In this document: positions 21,597 through 32,200 of the stretch, piece after piece | Position numbering within the stretch: position 1 is the stretch's first letter | Layout: each line of letters opens with the position of its first letter | NCBI GenBank assembly: GCA_037447655.1 | Contig: JBBHKE010002458.1 | Coordinates: 16,151-80,150 of the forward strand | Reading direction: 5' to 3' | Source: Zygnema cylindricum | Lineage: Eukaryota; Streptophyta; Zygnematophyceae; Zygnematales; Zygnemataceae | DNA length: 64,000 nucleotides | Notes under the pieces: generated by a model | Seen by the model: the letters and a program-made list of their open reading frames with translations, nothing else | The model's database searches: none | Told to the model about the DNA's origin: nothing | Made by a program: the position numbers and the translations under genes

Positions 21597-21764
21597 GTGA
21601 GAGAGGGATAGAGTGTGGATATTATGGCGGAAATGGCAAAAACCCTAAATATGCGACGGATGTCACTCCAAGGAGCCAAAGGGGAGAAATCCTCCACTGT
21701 GGTACGCACCGGAATTATTGTGGACCGGAGGGAGGGGAGGGCGAGAAAGGAGAGGAGGGAGGGA

Positions 21765-22157
21765 TGTTGAATGAGACGTCATAGCAGCGGAAAGAATACA
21801 GAGAAGAACAGACAAAAGGGCAAGTAAAATGATTGCCATTAAATATTGAAAAGGGTAAGAGTTACTATAAACTAAGAAGCTAAAGTAGTAAGTGAGGGTG
21901 TCACGTAGTGACATCGTTACAGAATGTTCTACAGCCCATATGATCCAGAAGGGTCACTTGGCTCTTCCTAACATAGGGCAAGATGTCCTTTCGTAGAATT
22001 TCAAATCTAGGACTGAAAAGAATCCAAATCAGAATCTAAGACAGAGGTACAGAAATAGATAATGTAAAGCAGAATTCTAGACTACGTGATCTAGCACGGA
22101 GTCTTATAGTTTGAGTTTAAAGCAAAGTAGAATTATGAAGAATTCAGAATTCCAACA
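21765..22157 (-). repeat. Copia 3' LTR
   Basis: This 393-base direct repeat of 26380-26781 lies at the 3' end of the minus-strand element. It is bounded on its inner side by the polypurine tract. It lacks the 9-base segment found in the other LTR near 26592. It contains a hydrophobic open frame continuous with the one that opens gag in the 5' LTR. Confidence 0.93.
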
Positions 22158-22169
22158 CCCCCCCGCTTT
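22158..22169 (-). other. Copia polypurine tract
   Basis: On the element strand this reads AAAGCGGGGGGG, immediately before the LTR TGTTGG start. It is the plus-strand primer site of the element and fixes the LTR boundary. Confidence 0.85.
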
Positions 22170-22324
22170 GCTAGAAACGAAGGCCAGCTGAGGAGCCGTG
22201 AGCCTCAAATTGAGGCCGGGGAAGAGCCTTGGTGAGGAAGTCGGCCATTTGGAGAGTGGTGGGGAAGTGGTGGAAGATGACAGTGCCTGCAGCAATGGCT
22301 TTGCGGGTGAAGTGATACTGTATA

Positions 22325-24106
22325 TCAATGTGCTTGGTACGGCGATGATGAACTGGATAGAATTGAGTCACAAAAAATAGTGGTGGCAGACGATGGACAG
22401 AATTGCAGGTTGAGAAGGAGGGACCAAAGCCAGAGGGCTTCCTTAGTGGCATGAGTTGCAGACATGTACTCAGCTTTTGTTGAAGAGAGAGCAACTGTTG
22501 GTTGCTTCTTGGAGGCCCAAGAGACGAGTGGACTGCCGAGGGAAAAGCAAACACCAGTGGTTGCTGCGACGGGAATCCAGATCACCCCCCCAGTCGGCGT
22601 CGCAGTGGCCGACGAGAGCTGGAGGGTAGGAGCCGCTGAAGGTGAGTTTTAAAGTCCTGGTGCCCTGGAGATAGCGTAGCACTCGTTTCGCTGCAAGTAG
22701 ATGGTCAGTAGAAGGATTGGAAACAAACTGACTGAGCTGACCGACGGCGACAGCGATGTCCGGATGAGTTCCAGTCATCGCATACATAAGGCTGCCAACT
22801 ATGGACCGGAACTTATCATGTATATCTCTGGGGGCAGGCACACCAGAGTGTTTGAGGGGTTTGACATTGGGATCTAGAGGGGTAGAGATAGGAATACAAT
22901 CGGCCATAGAAAATCTGGTCAGAACTTCTCCTATGTATTTCTCCTGAGAAAGATAAAGAGTCCATGTTGGACGGTCCCGACCGACAAATCTGCCTAAACA
23001 ATACTCTACTTCTCCTAGGTCTGTCACGGAGAAATGTTTGTTTAGCATGAGTTTTACAAGCTGGATGAGGGAAAGAGATGGGCCAGCAAGGAGGAGGTCA
23101 TCGACATATATGACAAGTATGACAAGAGTATCTGTGGTTCCCCGAAGGAAAAGTCCAAAGCCGGCATCCAGCTTGGAGAAGCCTTCCCCGAGGAGGATTG
23201 CCTCAAGATGCTTGTTCCAAACTCGAGGAGCCTGCTTAAGACCATAGAGAGATTTGAGTAAGCGACATACCAAATGCTCAGTGCCGGGAGATACATACCC
23301 TTCCGGTTGAGCGAGGAAGATTTCTTCAGTGAGGGTTCGGTAAAGGAAGACGGTCTGAACATCCATGTGGTGGACATGCCAGTCATGAGCAGCCGCACAG
23401 GAGAGGAGAACTCGGATAGGTGTAAATTTTGCAACTTGGGCGTAGGTTTCTGTAAAGTCAACGCCCTCCTTCTGAAGTAATCCTTTGGCAATAAAACGTG
23501 CTTTAAAGCGGTCAAGCGTACCATCAGATTTAGTTTTCACTCGGAAAACCCATTTGGATCCAATTACTTTTCTGCCCGGGGGAAGTGAGGTAAGCTCCCA
23601 GGTGCCGATCTGTTGCAAAGACGCAAATTCAGAGTCGGTGGCGGTTTTCCATTCGGCAGCCTGAGGCCGGCCATGGCAGCAGAGAAGGTTAGGGGAACAT
23701 CGATGGTGGCAGAATGTGCAGTGTCATGGCGGAAGTTTTGCTCCTGGAGTTGTCGACTTCTGCGAGGGGCAGGCGCGGGTGGGGGAATTTCATATGGAGG
23801 GTCGGTGGGATTGAGTGGAGAAAGAGAGTAGGGATCAGAATTTGTCCGAGTGAGACGTGAAGGTGTAGAAGGGGATCTCGTGAGAGTGGAGGAAGAAGGT
23901 AAGGAAAGGAGTGTGGTGGAAGGAGTGGGAGAGGTTAAAGGAAGGATTACGGAAAGCGGATCGGATGAGGCAATGGAGGGAAGGCTCGGGGAGGGAGTAG
24001 AGGGAGAAGGTCGTGAGAGAGTAATGGAATCATGAAGTTTGAGTAGAAGGGGTGTTTCATTGAAGGCAACCTCGCGGCTGAGTACAACCTGGCGTTCTGT
24101 CGTCAA
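22325..24106 (-). pseudogene. Copia reverse transcriptase and RNase H, with Pro/Ser-rich linker
   Basis: The region 23564-24106 encodes the integrase tail (VVLSREVAFNET) and a Pro/Ser-rich linker. A frameshift near 23665 leads into RT (22470-23618) with GSKWVFRVK, the HHMDVQ catalytic Asp block, SLYGLKQAPRVW and YVDD. RNase H shows GHCDADWGGD, then a one-base insertion near 22561 moves to the frame carrying KKQPTVALSSTKAEYM (22325-22585). Apart from the frameshifts, RT is well preserved. Conserved catalytic residues are present. Confidence 0.9.
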
Positions 24107-24112
24107 CCATAT

Positions 24113-25229
24113 TCAGTAAGCTTTTGATTTGGTGCTGTAGCCGACCAGGACGCCGTGTTTGGCGCAGCTCTGCCATTTTCCTGCCGGTGCCAAATTTTTA
24201 ATCCAGGCATCGCAGCCGAATATTTTTAGGTGCGAAACGTCCAGTTTAGCACCGTGCCATGCTTCATACGGAGTAATAGCAGGTAGCACGGAGGTCGGAC
24301 AACGATTGCGAATATAGTTGGCCGTTGCCACAGATTCTGCCCAAAATGTGGTTGGCAGATCGGCGTAATGCAACATGGAACGTGCCATGTTGAGTAGCGT
24401 CCGGTTGTAGCGTTCTGATACTCCGTTTTGTTGAGGAATATAGGGAGTCGTGGACTGGTGAGATATTCCGTTAGCCGCGAGAATGGAGGAGAATTCATTG
24501 GAGAAGTATTCACCTCCGTTATCCGTACGGAGAGTTTTAATGCGACTGCACAATAGATTCTCCACAAGGGCTTTGTAGTCTTGAAATTTTTGAAAGGTGT
24601 CTGATTTGCGGCGGAGAGGATAAAGATGACAGTAGCGAGTGGCGTCATCTATGAAGGTGACAAAATAGAGTGCACCGGTGGGACTGGGAGTGGACATAGG
24701 GCCACAGAGGTCAGGGTGAACCAATTGGAGTGGATTGGAGGATTTGGAAGTACCAGAGGGAAATGAGGGTCTGGATAGTTTGCCCTCAATGCATCCAGAA
24801 CAGAAAACTAACTGCTTTTCGGTGAATGGCTCCAAGCCAGTTACTCTTTAGTTGATCTTTAGTGAGTTGGTGGAGACCGGATTGTGAAAGGTGACCGTAT
24901 CGAAGATGCCACTTAGATAAAGTGGATGTAGCGAGAGGAGTGGCGAAGTTGGCTGATCCAACGGTGGAGAATTGGCATAAAATGTAGATTGATATGGTTT
25001 TCATACCAACACCAACTGTACGATCAGTGGTTGAAAAGAACTTGACGTCGGTTTTTGGAAAAAACAGCTGTAGCGCCTTGATTAAGGGCGGCACCAACAG
25101 AAAATAGGTGCTTTTTGAGGCCAGGTACAAGGAAGACATGAGATAGTGTGATAGAAAATCGTTTGGCAAGAGGACTAGGTGTGCAGATTTGGCCAAAGTG
25201 AGTAGCCGTGAGGGCTGCGTTGTTGCCAA
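24113..25229 (-). pseudogene. Copia integrase
   Basis: The zinc-binding pre-integrase region (KWHLRYGHLSQSGLHQL) is in the 24786-25229 frame. After a frameshift near 24830 the core follows (24113-24835) with CSGCIEGK, HPDLCGPM (first Asp), LRTDNGGEYF (second Asp) and NGVSERYNRTLL (Glu), ending LKIFGCDAW. The TGA at 24113 falls where related elements usually have Arg (KAYR-like), consistent with CGA to TGA. The D,D-35-E core looks complete. Confidence 0.9.
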
Positions 25230-26396
25230 GTAGGATTGTCATTGGTGGACAAAGAGGGGGAATAGTGGTAAACCAAACGGATCGATAAGAGAGATGGTGA
25301 GATGCGCCGGAATCCACTATCCAAGAATCGGCGAATTCTGGAGAATCGAGGAGAGATGTTGTCTGTAATGCATATGCAAATTCGGATGGCGGCTGTACCT
25401 ACGGAATAGTGGGAGTGGTATTCGAGAAATCAGGAGTTGACGTTGGGGAATTTTGACCGTAGACGTACTGCAGGTACGGAGTGGAAGTTAACGGAAAACG
25501 GTCGGCCAGATGTTGCTGGCCATATAAGAGGGGTTGAACAAAAGGATTTGTGGACGCAAAAGTGGCGTTGACAGATGGTAAAACAGCTTCGGCAGCAGAT
25601 GCTTGACCTGAATAGAGACTCCGCCCAGCATTTTGTCCTCGTCCAGTTGGTCGTCCATAATGTCCTTGGCGATCATGCTTTCGCTTAAAGACCGGACAGG
25701 CATCGATGACGTGATCAAGTGCACGGCAGTAACGACAAGAGGGGTTTTTTGTACTGCGATTGGGCGGAGGAAATGTGGCCAGAGCTGCTCCAGGAATTGA
25801 GGAACAATTCTGCTTGGTTTCCTCGTGGACCGACCCAGCAGTTAATGATGGGATGGTGACAACTGTGGAAGAGTTGTCGATCGAGGAAATGAAAGATTAA
25901 TAGGATGATGGAAGACTGCCCAAGATCGCGGAAATTATGTCCTCATCGGAGACAACAGCTCCAACAGTCTTGAAGTGGTCGGCAATTGATTTGATGGAGT
26001 TGATGTAGGATTGAATAGATTCCGCAGGATTTTTCTGAGCAGTGTTGAGCTGGCGTCGAAGAAGTAGTTTGTTCGACCAGGATTTGTTTTCATAGGCGGT
26101 GGACAGAAGTATACAAGCATTGTGAGCCGAGGTTGCATCACGAATGAGGTCAAGTTGTGAGGGTTCAAGTGCGAGGACCAGCCTAGAGTGCGCCTCCTCA
26201 TTGTGAATGAGCCAGGCGGATTTAGCGGCCGCATCGGAAGGTTCCCCTTCGCTTCCGTTAATAACGGACCAAAATTTTTCACGCCGGAAAAGGTGTTCAA
26301 TTTGGTATTTCCGCCCGTAGAAATCCGTGCCATTGAATTTGGCAACGGTATTCGAACTAACGGGGAGAGGCCCATAACCTATTGAATGAGAAGACA
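25024..26396 (-). pseudogene. Copia gag with zinc knuckle and protease
   Basis: Gag starts at ATG 26394-26396, which lies inside the 5' LTR, and the same frame is open further into the LTR. The capsid-like region (KFNGTDFYGRKYQIEHLF, LILNSLP-like AILGSLPSSY) is the copia gag/UBN2 type. TAA at 25897 interrupts the frame, which continues to a CX2CX4HX4C knuckle near 25690 (CRYCRALDHVIDAC), TAG at 25399, and the protease active site WIVDSGASHH near 25315. The frame breaks near 25070 at a six-base homopolymer. Confidence 0.88.
26369..26379 (-). other. Copia primer-binding site, half initiator-Met tRNA type
   Basis: Immediately inside the 5' LTR the element strand reads GGTTATGGGCC. This is complementary to the anticodon stem-loop of initiator Met tRNA (GGCCCATAACC) and not to its 3' acceptor end (TGGTATCAGAGC). 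Drosophila copia and yeast Ty5 prime from such a half-tRNA. The match is 11 bases and abuts the LTR exactly, which is the expected geometry. Confidence 0.75.
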
Positions 26397-26781
26397 TAGC
26401 AACGGAAAGAATACAGAGAAGAACAGACAAAAGGGCAAGTAAAATGATTGCCATCAAATATTAAAAAGGGTAAGAGTTACAATGAACTAAGAAGCTAAAG
26501 AAGTAAGTGAGGATGTCACGTAGTGACATCGTTACAGAATGTTCTACAGCCCATATGATCCAGAAGGGTCACTTGGCTCTTCCTAACATAGGACGAAAGG
26601 GCAAGATGTCCTTTCGTAGAATTTCAAATCTAGGACTGAAAAAGAATCCAAATCAGACTCTAAGATAGAGGTACAGAAATAGACAACGTAAAGCAGAATT
26701 ATAGACAACGTTATCTAGATCCGAGTCTAATAGTTTGATCTTAAAGCAAAGTAGAATTATGAAGAATTCAGAATTCCAACA
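26380..26781 (-). repeat. Copia 5' LTR
   Basis: This 402-base LTR is paired with 21765-22157. Its inner end (CAATA on the element strand, CAACA in the other LTR) abuts the primer-binding site. It contains the gag start codon at 26394-26396 and an upstream in-frame hydrophobic stretch beginning at 26457. Confidence 0.93.
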
Positions 26782-26900
26782 AGGTAGGGAGGGAGGGAGG
26801 AGGGAGGGAGGAGGGAGGGGAGGGAGGGGAGGGGGGAGAGAGGGGAGGGAGGGAGGAAGAGAGGGAAGGGAAGGAGAGGGGGAAGGAGGGAGAGGGACGT
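26782..26900 (+). repeat. Polypurine (GGGA/GGA) low-complexity tract
   Basis: Almost all bases are purines, built from GGGA and GGAGGGA units. The left side of the copia insertion (21720-21764) is the same kind of sequence, so the element landed inside this tract. Open frames across it (Gly/Arg/Glu-rich) are compositional artefacts. Confidence 0.85.
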
Positions 26901-27139
26901 GTTCTTTAGTTCCGAAATTGTTTTTTGATTTTTGTTTTTTTGTTTGTTTGTTTGTTTGTTTTTTCTGATAGGGACACAAATCTAAATTTTCTCTCTCGGA
27001 GGATAATGACGAAACAGCGACTCGAAATGAAACAACGAAAAGGTTTTGATTGTTTTTTTGTGTTTTTTTTGTTCACCATTATTAATGTGGATTTTTCTGA
27101 CTTGTTTCATTTTTTAATCTACACTAACGGTGTTCAATT

Positions 27140-27345
27140 TATGAGGTGAGAGAGGAGAGAGATGGTGTATGAGGGGAAGGAGAGAGAAAAGGGTGAGGGA
27201 GGAAAGAGAGAGAGAAGGGAGACGGAGGAGAGAGAGAAGGAGAGGGTGGAGAGAAAGGAAGGGGAGAGCATAAAGATATAAATGGGGAAGGGACAAGAAA
27301 GAGAGAGATAGAGAGAGAGAAGAGAGAGGGAAAGGAGATGAATCT
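27140..27345 (+). repeat. GA-rich low-complexity tract
   Basis: A second purine-rich tract of GAGAGA, GGAGAGAG and GAAGGAG units, separated from the first by about 240 bases of T-rich DNA. No coding signal is seen. Confidence 0.8.
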
Positions 27346-27361
27346 AACATTGTCAAATGTT

Positions 27362-27605
27362 TCTTAACACTAGTTGTTTTCTTTAAAACTAATTGTTGTC
27401 ATTTTTACACTAAGGAAACGACAATTAGTGTTGAGTCAATAACAATTACTGTTGAAATAACAACTATTAGTGTTAACAAAGCAACAAATAGTCTTAAGAA
27501 AATGACAATCAGTGTTTAAAAAACAACAATTACTATTAATCGAACAACAATCAGTGTAAAATTAATAACAATAGTATTAAGAAAACAACAATTTTTTACA
27601 TTTAT
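27362..27605 (+). repeat. Degenerate tandem repeat (ACAATTAGTGTT-type, about 25-35 bp period)
   Basis: About seven to eight units of the kind AACAACAATTA(G/C)TGTT, with variable spacers, run from 27380 to 27600. Short half-palindromes (TTAGTGTT / AACACTAA) recur. The same TTAGTGTT motif appears at the ends of the inverted-repeat element at 46888 and near 59573. Confidence 0.55.
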
Positions 27606-28450
27606 TGTTTTTGACGGTTTTCGCTCTTGAAAACAAGAGTATAATTCTGTTTTATTTCATGTCTCGAAAGTAAAATCACTTTGTTTTTGAATAAAAAAAA
27701 TATTTTTTTCTTTTATTTTGAGAGAGAGGACACATTTTACTTTTTACCTTTTTACACGTAAGGAATTTTTTGTATTATTTTGTATACTTTTTATTCTCGT
27801 AAAGATAAAACGTAAAAAAAGTAAAAAGTTCAAAAAAAAAATCTATTAAGCGGAAAGTTTAAAACTTGCTGTAAAATCACTAGGATAGGATATTGAAAAT
27901 CTATTTAAGAATATGAAATAATGGACAAATTTTTGCAAAGTTTTTTTATTTTTTTAGGGTTTAATGTTTTATTTTTAGGGTTTTCCAGGTCAGGTTTCAA
28001 AAAAGGGTCGACAACCCTTTTTTCCTCTTTTTTGAAAACTTTTTCTTCCTTCACATTCGTAATGATCTATCTCATTTTCTTCGGATCTGTTTTTTTTCTG
28101 TTTTTTTATTTTATTTTTGTGTGGTTTTTCGGGGGCAGTTTGACACCTGGAAAGTCGACCATTCCGGTGAGTTTGTTTTTTTTTAAAGGACCAAAGATTT
28201 ATTTATTTATTTGTGTTTATATGTTAAATTGGCTCTAAAACATGTTAAATTATTTTAAAATTTTGTTAAAAAATATTAATTTATGTTAAAAGTTATTACA
28301 ATTTGGTAGAAAGTCATTAAAATTTTGTTAGAATTCGTTAAAAATATGTTTGAAAAAGCTGTATAAAAGTTTACTGGATACTCAACTTTTTAGAAACACC
28401 AATGTACTAATTTTTTGACTTATTTGATTTTTTTTTTTTGTTATTATTAT

Positions 28451-28561
28451 TTTTCTTAGGTTTCTAAAATTCACGAGTATATATCTAAAAGGAAAAATGA
28501 GACGGACGAAGACGAAGACGATTGGAGCGATTAAAAGAAACTTCGTTTGTCTTTTTTGTAA

Positions 28562-28644
<83 letters not shown>

Positions 28645-28755
28645 TTTTCTTAGGTTTTTAAAATTAACGAGTATATATCTAAAAGGAAAAATGAGACGGA
28701 CGAAAACGAAAACGATTGGAGCGATTAAAAGAAACTTTGTTTGTTTTTTTTTTAA

Positions 28756-28838
<83 letters not shown>

Positions 28839-28840
28839 TT
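28451..28840 (+). repeat. 194-bp tandem duplication interrupted by long poly-T runs
   Basis: A block of about 110 bases starting TTTTCTTAGGTTT at 28451 is repeated from 28645 with a few substitutions. Each block is followed by a poly-T run (28563-28642 and 28759-28836). Both blocks end with the same GGAGCGATTAAAAGAAACTT segment. Poly-T runs of this length may be partly assembly artefacts. Confidence 0.75.
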
Positions 28841-28967
28841 TTTTTTACGTGGTCTTAATCAAGTTAGATTAGCTTTAATAATAAGTTTTAGTTTGTCTAG
28901 GATGTCAATGGACTACAATGCGAACCTTAATTAGTGTGGCTCAAGTGGACTTTTTTTTTGCGTTTCC

Positions 28968-29150
28968 CTCCCTCTGCCTCCCTCTCCTCCCGTTTGTCTC
29001 CATTCGCCTCCTTTAGGCTCACTTTGACTCAGTTTGCCTACGCTTGTCTCCGTTTTAACTCCCTTAGCGCCACATCACCTTCGTTTGTCTTTTTATGCCT
29101 CCGATTGCGTCCCCCTTTGCCTCTCTTTTCCTCCGTTTGCCTCTTGGATG
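28968..29150 (+). repeat. Degenerate CTCC/TTTGCCTCC pyrimidine repeat
   Basis: Units of roughly 11-12 bases resembling (G)TTTGCCTCC recur about fifteen times with drift. A 101-codon open frame over it (28934-29239) is low complexity and not considered a gene. Confidence 0.55.
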
Positions 29151-29239
29151 TTGAACTTCCTATTGGTTTGGGAAGTTTTGAGATCGAGTGTCCGGTCCAC
29201 ATTAGATCATGTTGTGTGCTAACAAGATTTTTAAATTAG

Positions 29240-32200
29240 CCACTCTTTTTTATTTAAATATTTTTATATTAGTTAATATTGATGATGAAATAATGTTCTT
29301 GTATAACTTTTACTAAGAAAGCACGATGTAATCCATTTGAGTACAAAAAAAAAAAAGGCAAAAATGGAATTGGAATCGAATCGTAACTTACGTTTGTGGT
29401 GATTGTATGCGTCGCTAATACCGCTGATGATTGTCAACGTCTACAATGTGTTGTCGACTTGTCGCACGTTTTTTTTTGGATTTTCTTGTCATGTCGCATG
29501 TTTTTCCATGACATTGTAGATGTGCCGCCTTCCAGCCTGTGCCGTTTCACGGTTGAAGAAGATGTGATTTGACTTCGCGCCTCCTGTACGGTCGACACGA
29601 AATAACATCAAAATCTTCAGACCCTTGCAAATAATAATTTGTACCGACTGTAATAGACAAAACAAATTATGTACTTTTACTCTTCGCTTGAAATCGTTTG
29701 ATTTTTTCTTAGAATTTCTACAATTTCGAATGGGTTTCTACTTGTTTGATGGAAATAATTTGATTAATAACACATCGCCGATGTGCTATAAAGAAAAGTA
29801 AGAAAATGACGTTTATTAACATGGCCTTGGGTCGAAAAACACAAGACGACAACATGTAGTACATTTTAAGGTTGACAGTGACGCAAAATGTACTTCTAAT
29901 TTTTTCGATATCTTTGTACGGTTCTTACTTACGCAGTGAGAAGCTAAGTTTTATATAAAAACCATAGAAAAAACCATTACGTTGGCACATGGGGACATAA
30001 CCTTTTTGCTAAAGTTACAACCGTACAGTGAAATAACAAAAATATAAAGTACAATGTGCGTCATCTCCGAACTTAGGATGTACGACAAGTTGTAGTCTTG
30101 TTTTTCAGACCCACTATCACATCATCTTCAAATTTATCTTATGCCCCTTATCCATCAGGAGGCGACAATAGTCATACGGAAATGTTTATGAGCAGTAATA
30201 TTTTTTTCACTTCTCATTGTCAACAAAGAATCTATCGCCTACGTGCTTTATTTCGATTGGAACCACGTAGATTCGTGTTCAGGCGACGAGCACATTCAAA
30301 GATTCCAGAAACACAAAATTTGAAACTCGTATCTGTACGACCAACCACTGATTGAAATTACATGAATGTACACTTTGTACGTTACTGTTTTGTCGTTTTG
30401 TCATTGTTTTGTCCTTCTTGTTTTATCGTTGAAAATTTGAAAAAAGCACGCGCGGCAAATTTTGGATGTCAACGGATGGTGAAGGAGGCGTCACAAGACA
30501 TTTTTTAACATATACTTTTTGGTGGTTTTTTGTGGCTTTGATTCCAACCTGTCCAAATGCGCGTGCACTATGCCGCGTATAGAGTTCATCCATCGTGGAT
30601 CAAGTTTACACGTCCGGTGTGTTGGTAGTGTCCTCCCTGAAAACAATGGAGGAGACTTGCCAAACACTGAATGACCGCTTGGTTCGAAAACACATAATTA
30701 GACGGTCGACGTTGTCGCCCAAAAGAAACTTACCGAATCTATAATAATCATGTCTTAAAAAAAAAGCAAAAAAGCAGTACGCCTTGTACGGAAATGCACT
30801 CTTTCCAGTAAACAACCTCACTTAAGGCATGGTGGCGGTTCACCCTTATAACACATTGGCGATGTGTTTTATATAAAGTAACACCGCTTTCACATATCGA
30901 AAAAAAATATTCGCACGCGTCAAAATGTTTTTAAAGTTTTTGACGGCTAAAAAAATACACACTTGTTTCTTTTTGTCCTCTTACCTCTTATATTTTTATT
31001 TTTTTTGCATGGGTTTCAAGACCGCAATACCATATGGAAAGGTGGAAAATCCATGAAGGCGCCACTGCAACTTGCGCCTCTATCACCTTGCTCACCTTCC
31101 CTCTCCTTCACTCCAAACTTCACTACTTATCAGCACCGATGGAGGAAGGCACAATACTGAGGGCGGCTGCAAGTGCGCGAACCAAGTCACATTGGGAAAA
31201 ATCCAACAACCACGCCTAAAAATAACAAAAAGGGTTCTTATTTTGCAATGGCCTCAAGAATTGTATGCCCATTCATGGCGACCTGATAGGAGAGGAAATT
31301 GCAAAAGCATCTTACTCAGCCATGGTTGGAAGGCTATACGTATCATGTCCCGCATAGACGTGCGACATACCAAAACGTTTCAAAAAATACGATGTCCTGC
31401 GACGTTAAAAAAGGTCCAAAAAAATACGGTGTGTCAAGACATATTGTACACGTTGACAGCCGTCACAAGTATTGTCGGCGTATACAATCGTCACACCTTA
31501 AAGTAACAATTTTGTTGTTACACATTAGGACACGTGAAAGTTGTGTACGAGGATAGGCGTTAAAATTCAAAGTAAGTTCGCTAGGGTGTCTACCATTAGA
31601 TTAGGTAAGTAGACCACTTTTTATTTGCGTGGCTCATTCTGGTTGGTACCACGTAGGATAATATTCGTTGCTAAAAATCTACAAAGAACCTTTGAAGGCA
31701 AAGTGTGAACGAAATATGTGTACCATTGGAGGTAACTAATAACTCGTACAGGGTGGATTAGGATATTTTATATGAAATTTCAAAACGGAACGACAGAAAG
31801 GGAGCGACAAACGTCGATGGCGGGAGCCTGACGGGATAATCTCGGTGGACTTGCATCCACCTTGGCGGAAGGCACGTGGCCTATACAACGTGTAGGCACC
31901 TAAGAGCGCGTTCATCGTAGATTTTATATCTCGTTTCCACACGGATCACTTTCACACATTTAATATGTGCATAGTGTCCTCTTTGACCACATTAGCCACA
32001 AACCGATCGAGAGATGGGGTCTCGGATTAAAAAAGTAGACCATCCAAAGGTCAAGTTTCACGCCCATAACCTTGGAGGTTCTTCAATAAAGATATTTTTC
32101 CCTTAAAAAAAAAGGGTACAAAATGGTACGAAACAGTACGATCCTCACTAAACAACCTCCCTTTTTCGCAAATGGAAGTTCAACCTTAGGGGGTGTGCCA

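Larger units (their letters stand above)
21765..26781 (-). mobile_element. Ty1/copia LTR retrotransposon, full length with two LTRs
   Basis: Two LTRs (21765-22157 and 26380-26781) bracket a minus-strand gag-protease-integrase-RT-RNase H body, the Ty1/copia order. The LTR ends are TGTTGG...CA (one end reads TA). A polypurine tract and a half-tRNA-type primer site sit exactly inside the LTRs. The flanking five bases are AGGGA on the left and AGGTA on the right, an imperfect target duplication within a polypurine tract. The LTRs differ at several per cent of sites, mostly transitions, plus a 9-base indel, so the insertion is not recent. In-frame stops (25897, 25399, 24113) and about four frameshifts make it inactive. 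Confidence 0.95.

Noticed and set aside
21016-21600. 194-codon plus-strand open frame overlapping the ALKBH1 first exon and the divergent exon.
   Set aside because: It overlaps well-supported coding sequence in another frame and resembles nothing known.
28934-29239. 101-codon Leu/Ser/Phe-rich open frame.
   Set aside because: Derived from the degenerate TTTGCCTCC repeat; no independent coding evidence.
31072-31506. 144-codon plus-strand open frame.
   Set aside because: No recognisable motif, no splice or codon pattern, and located in repeat-like DNA.
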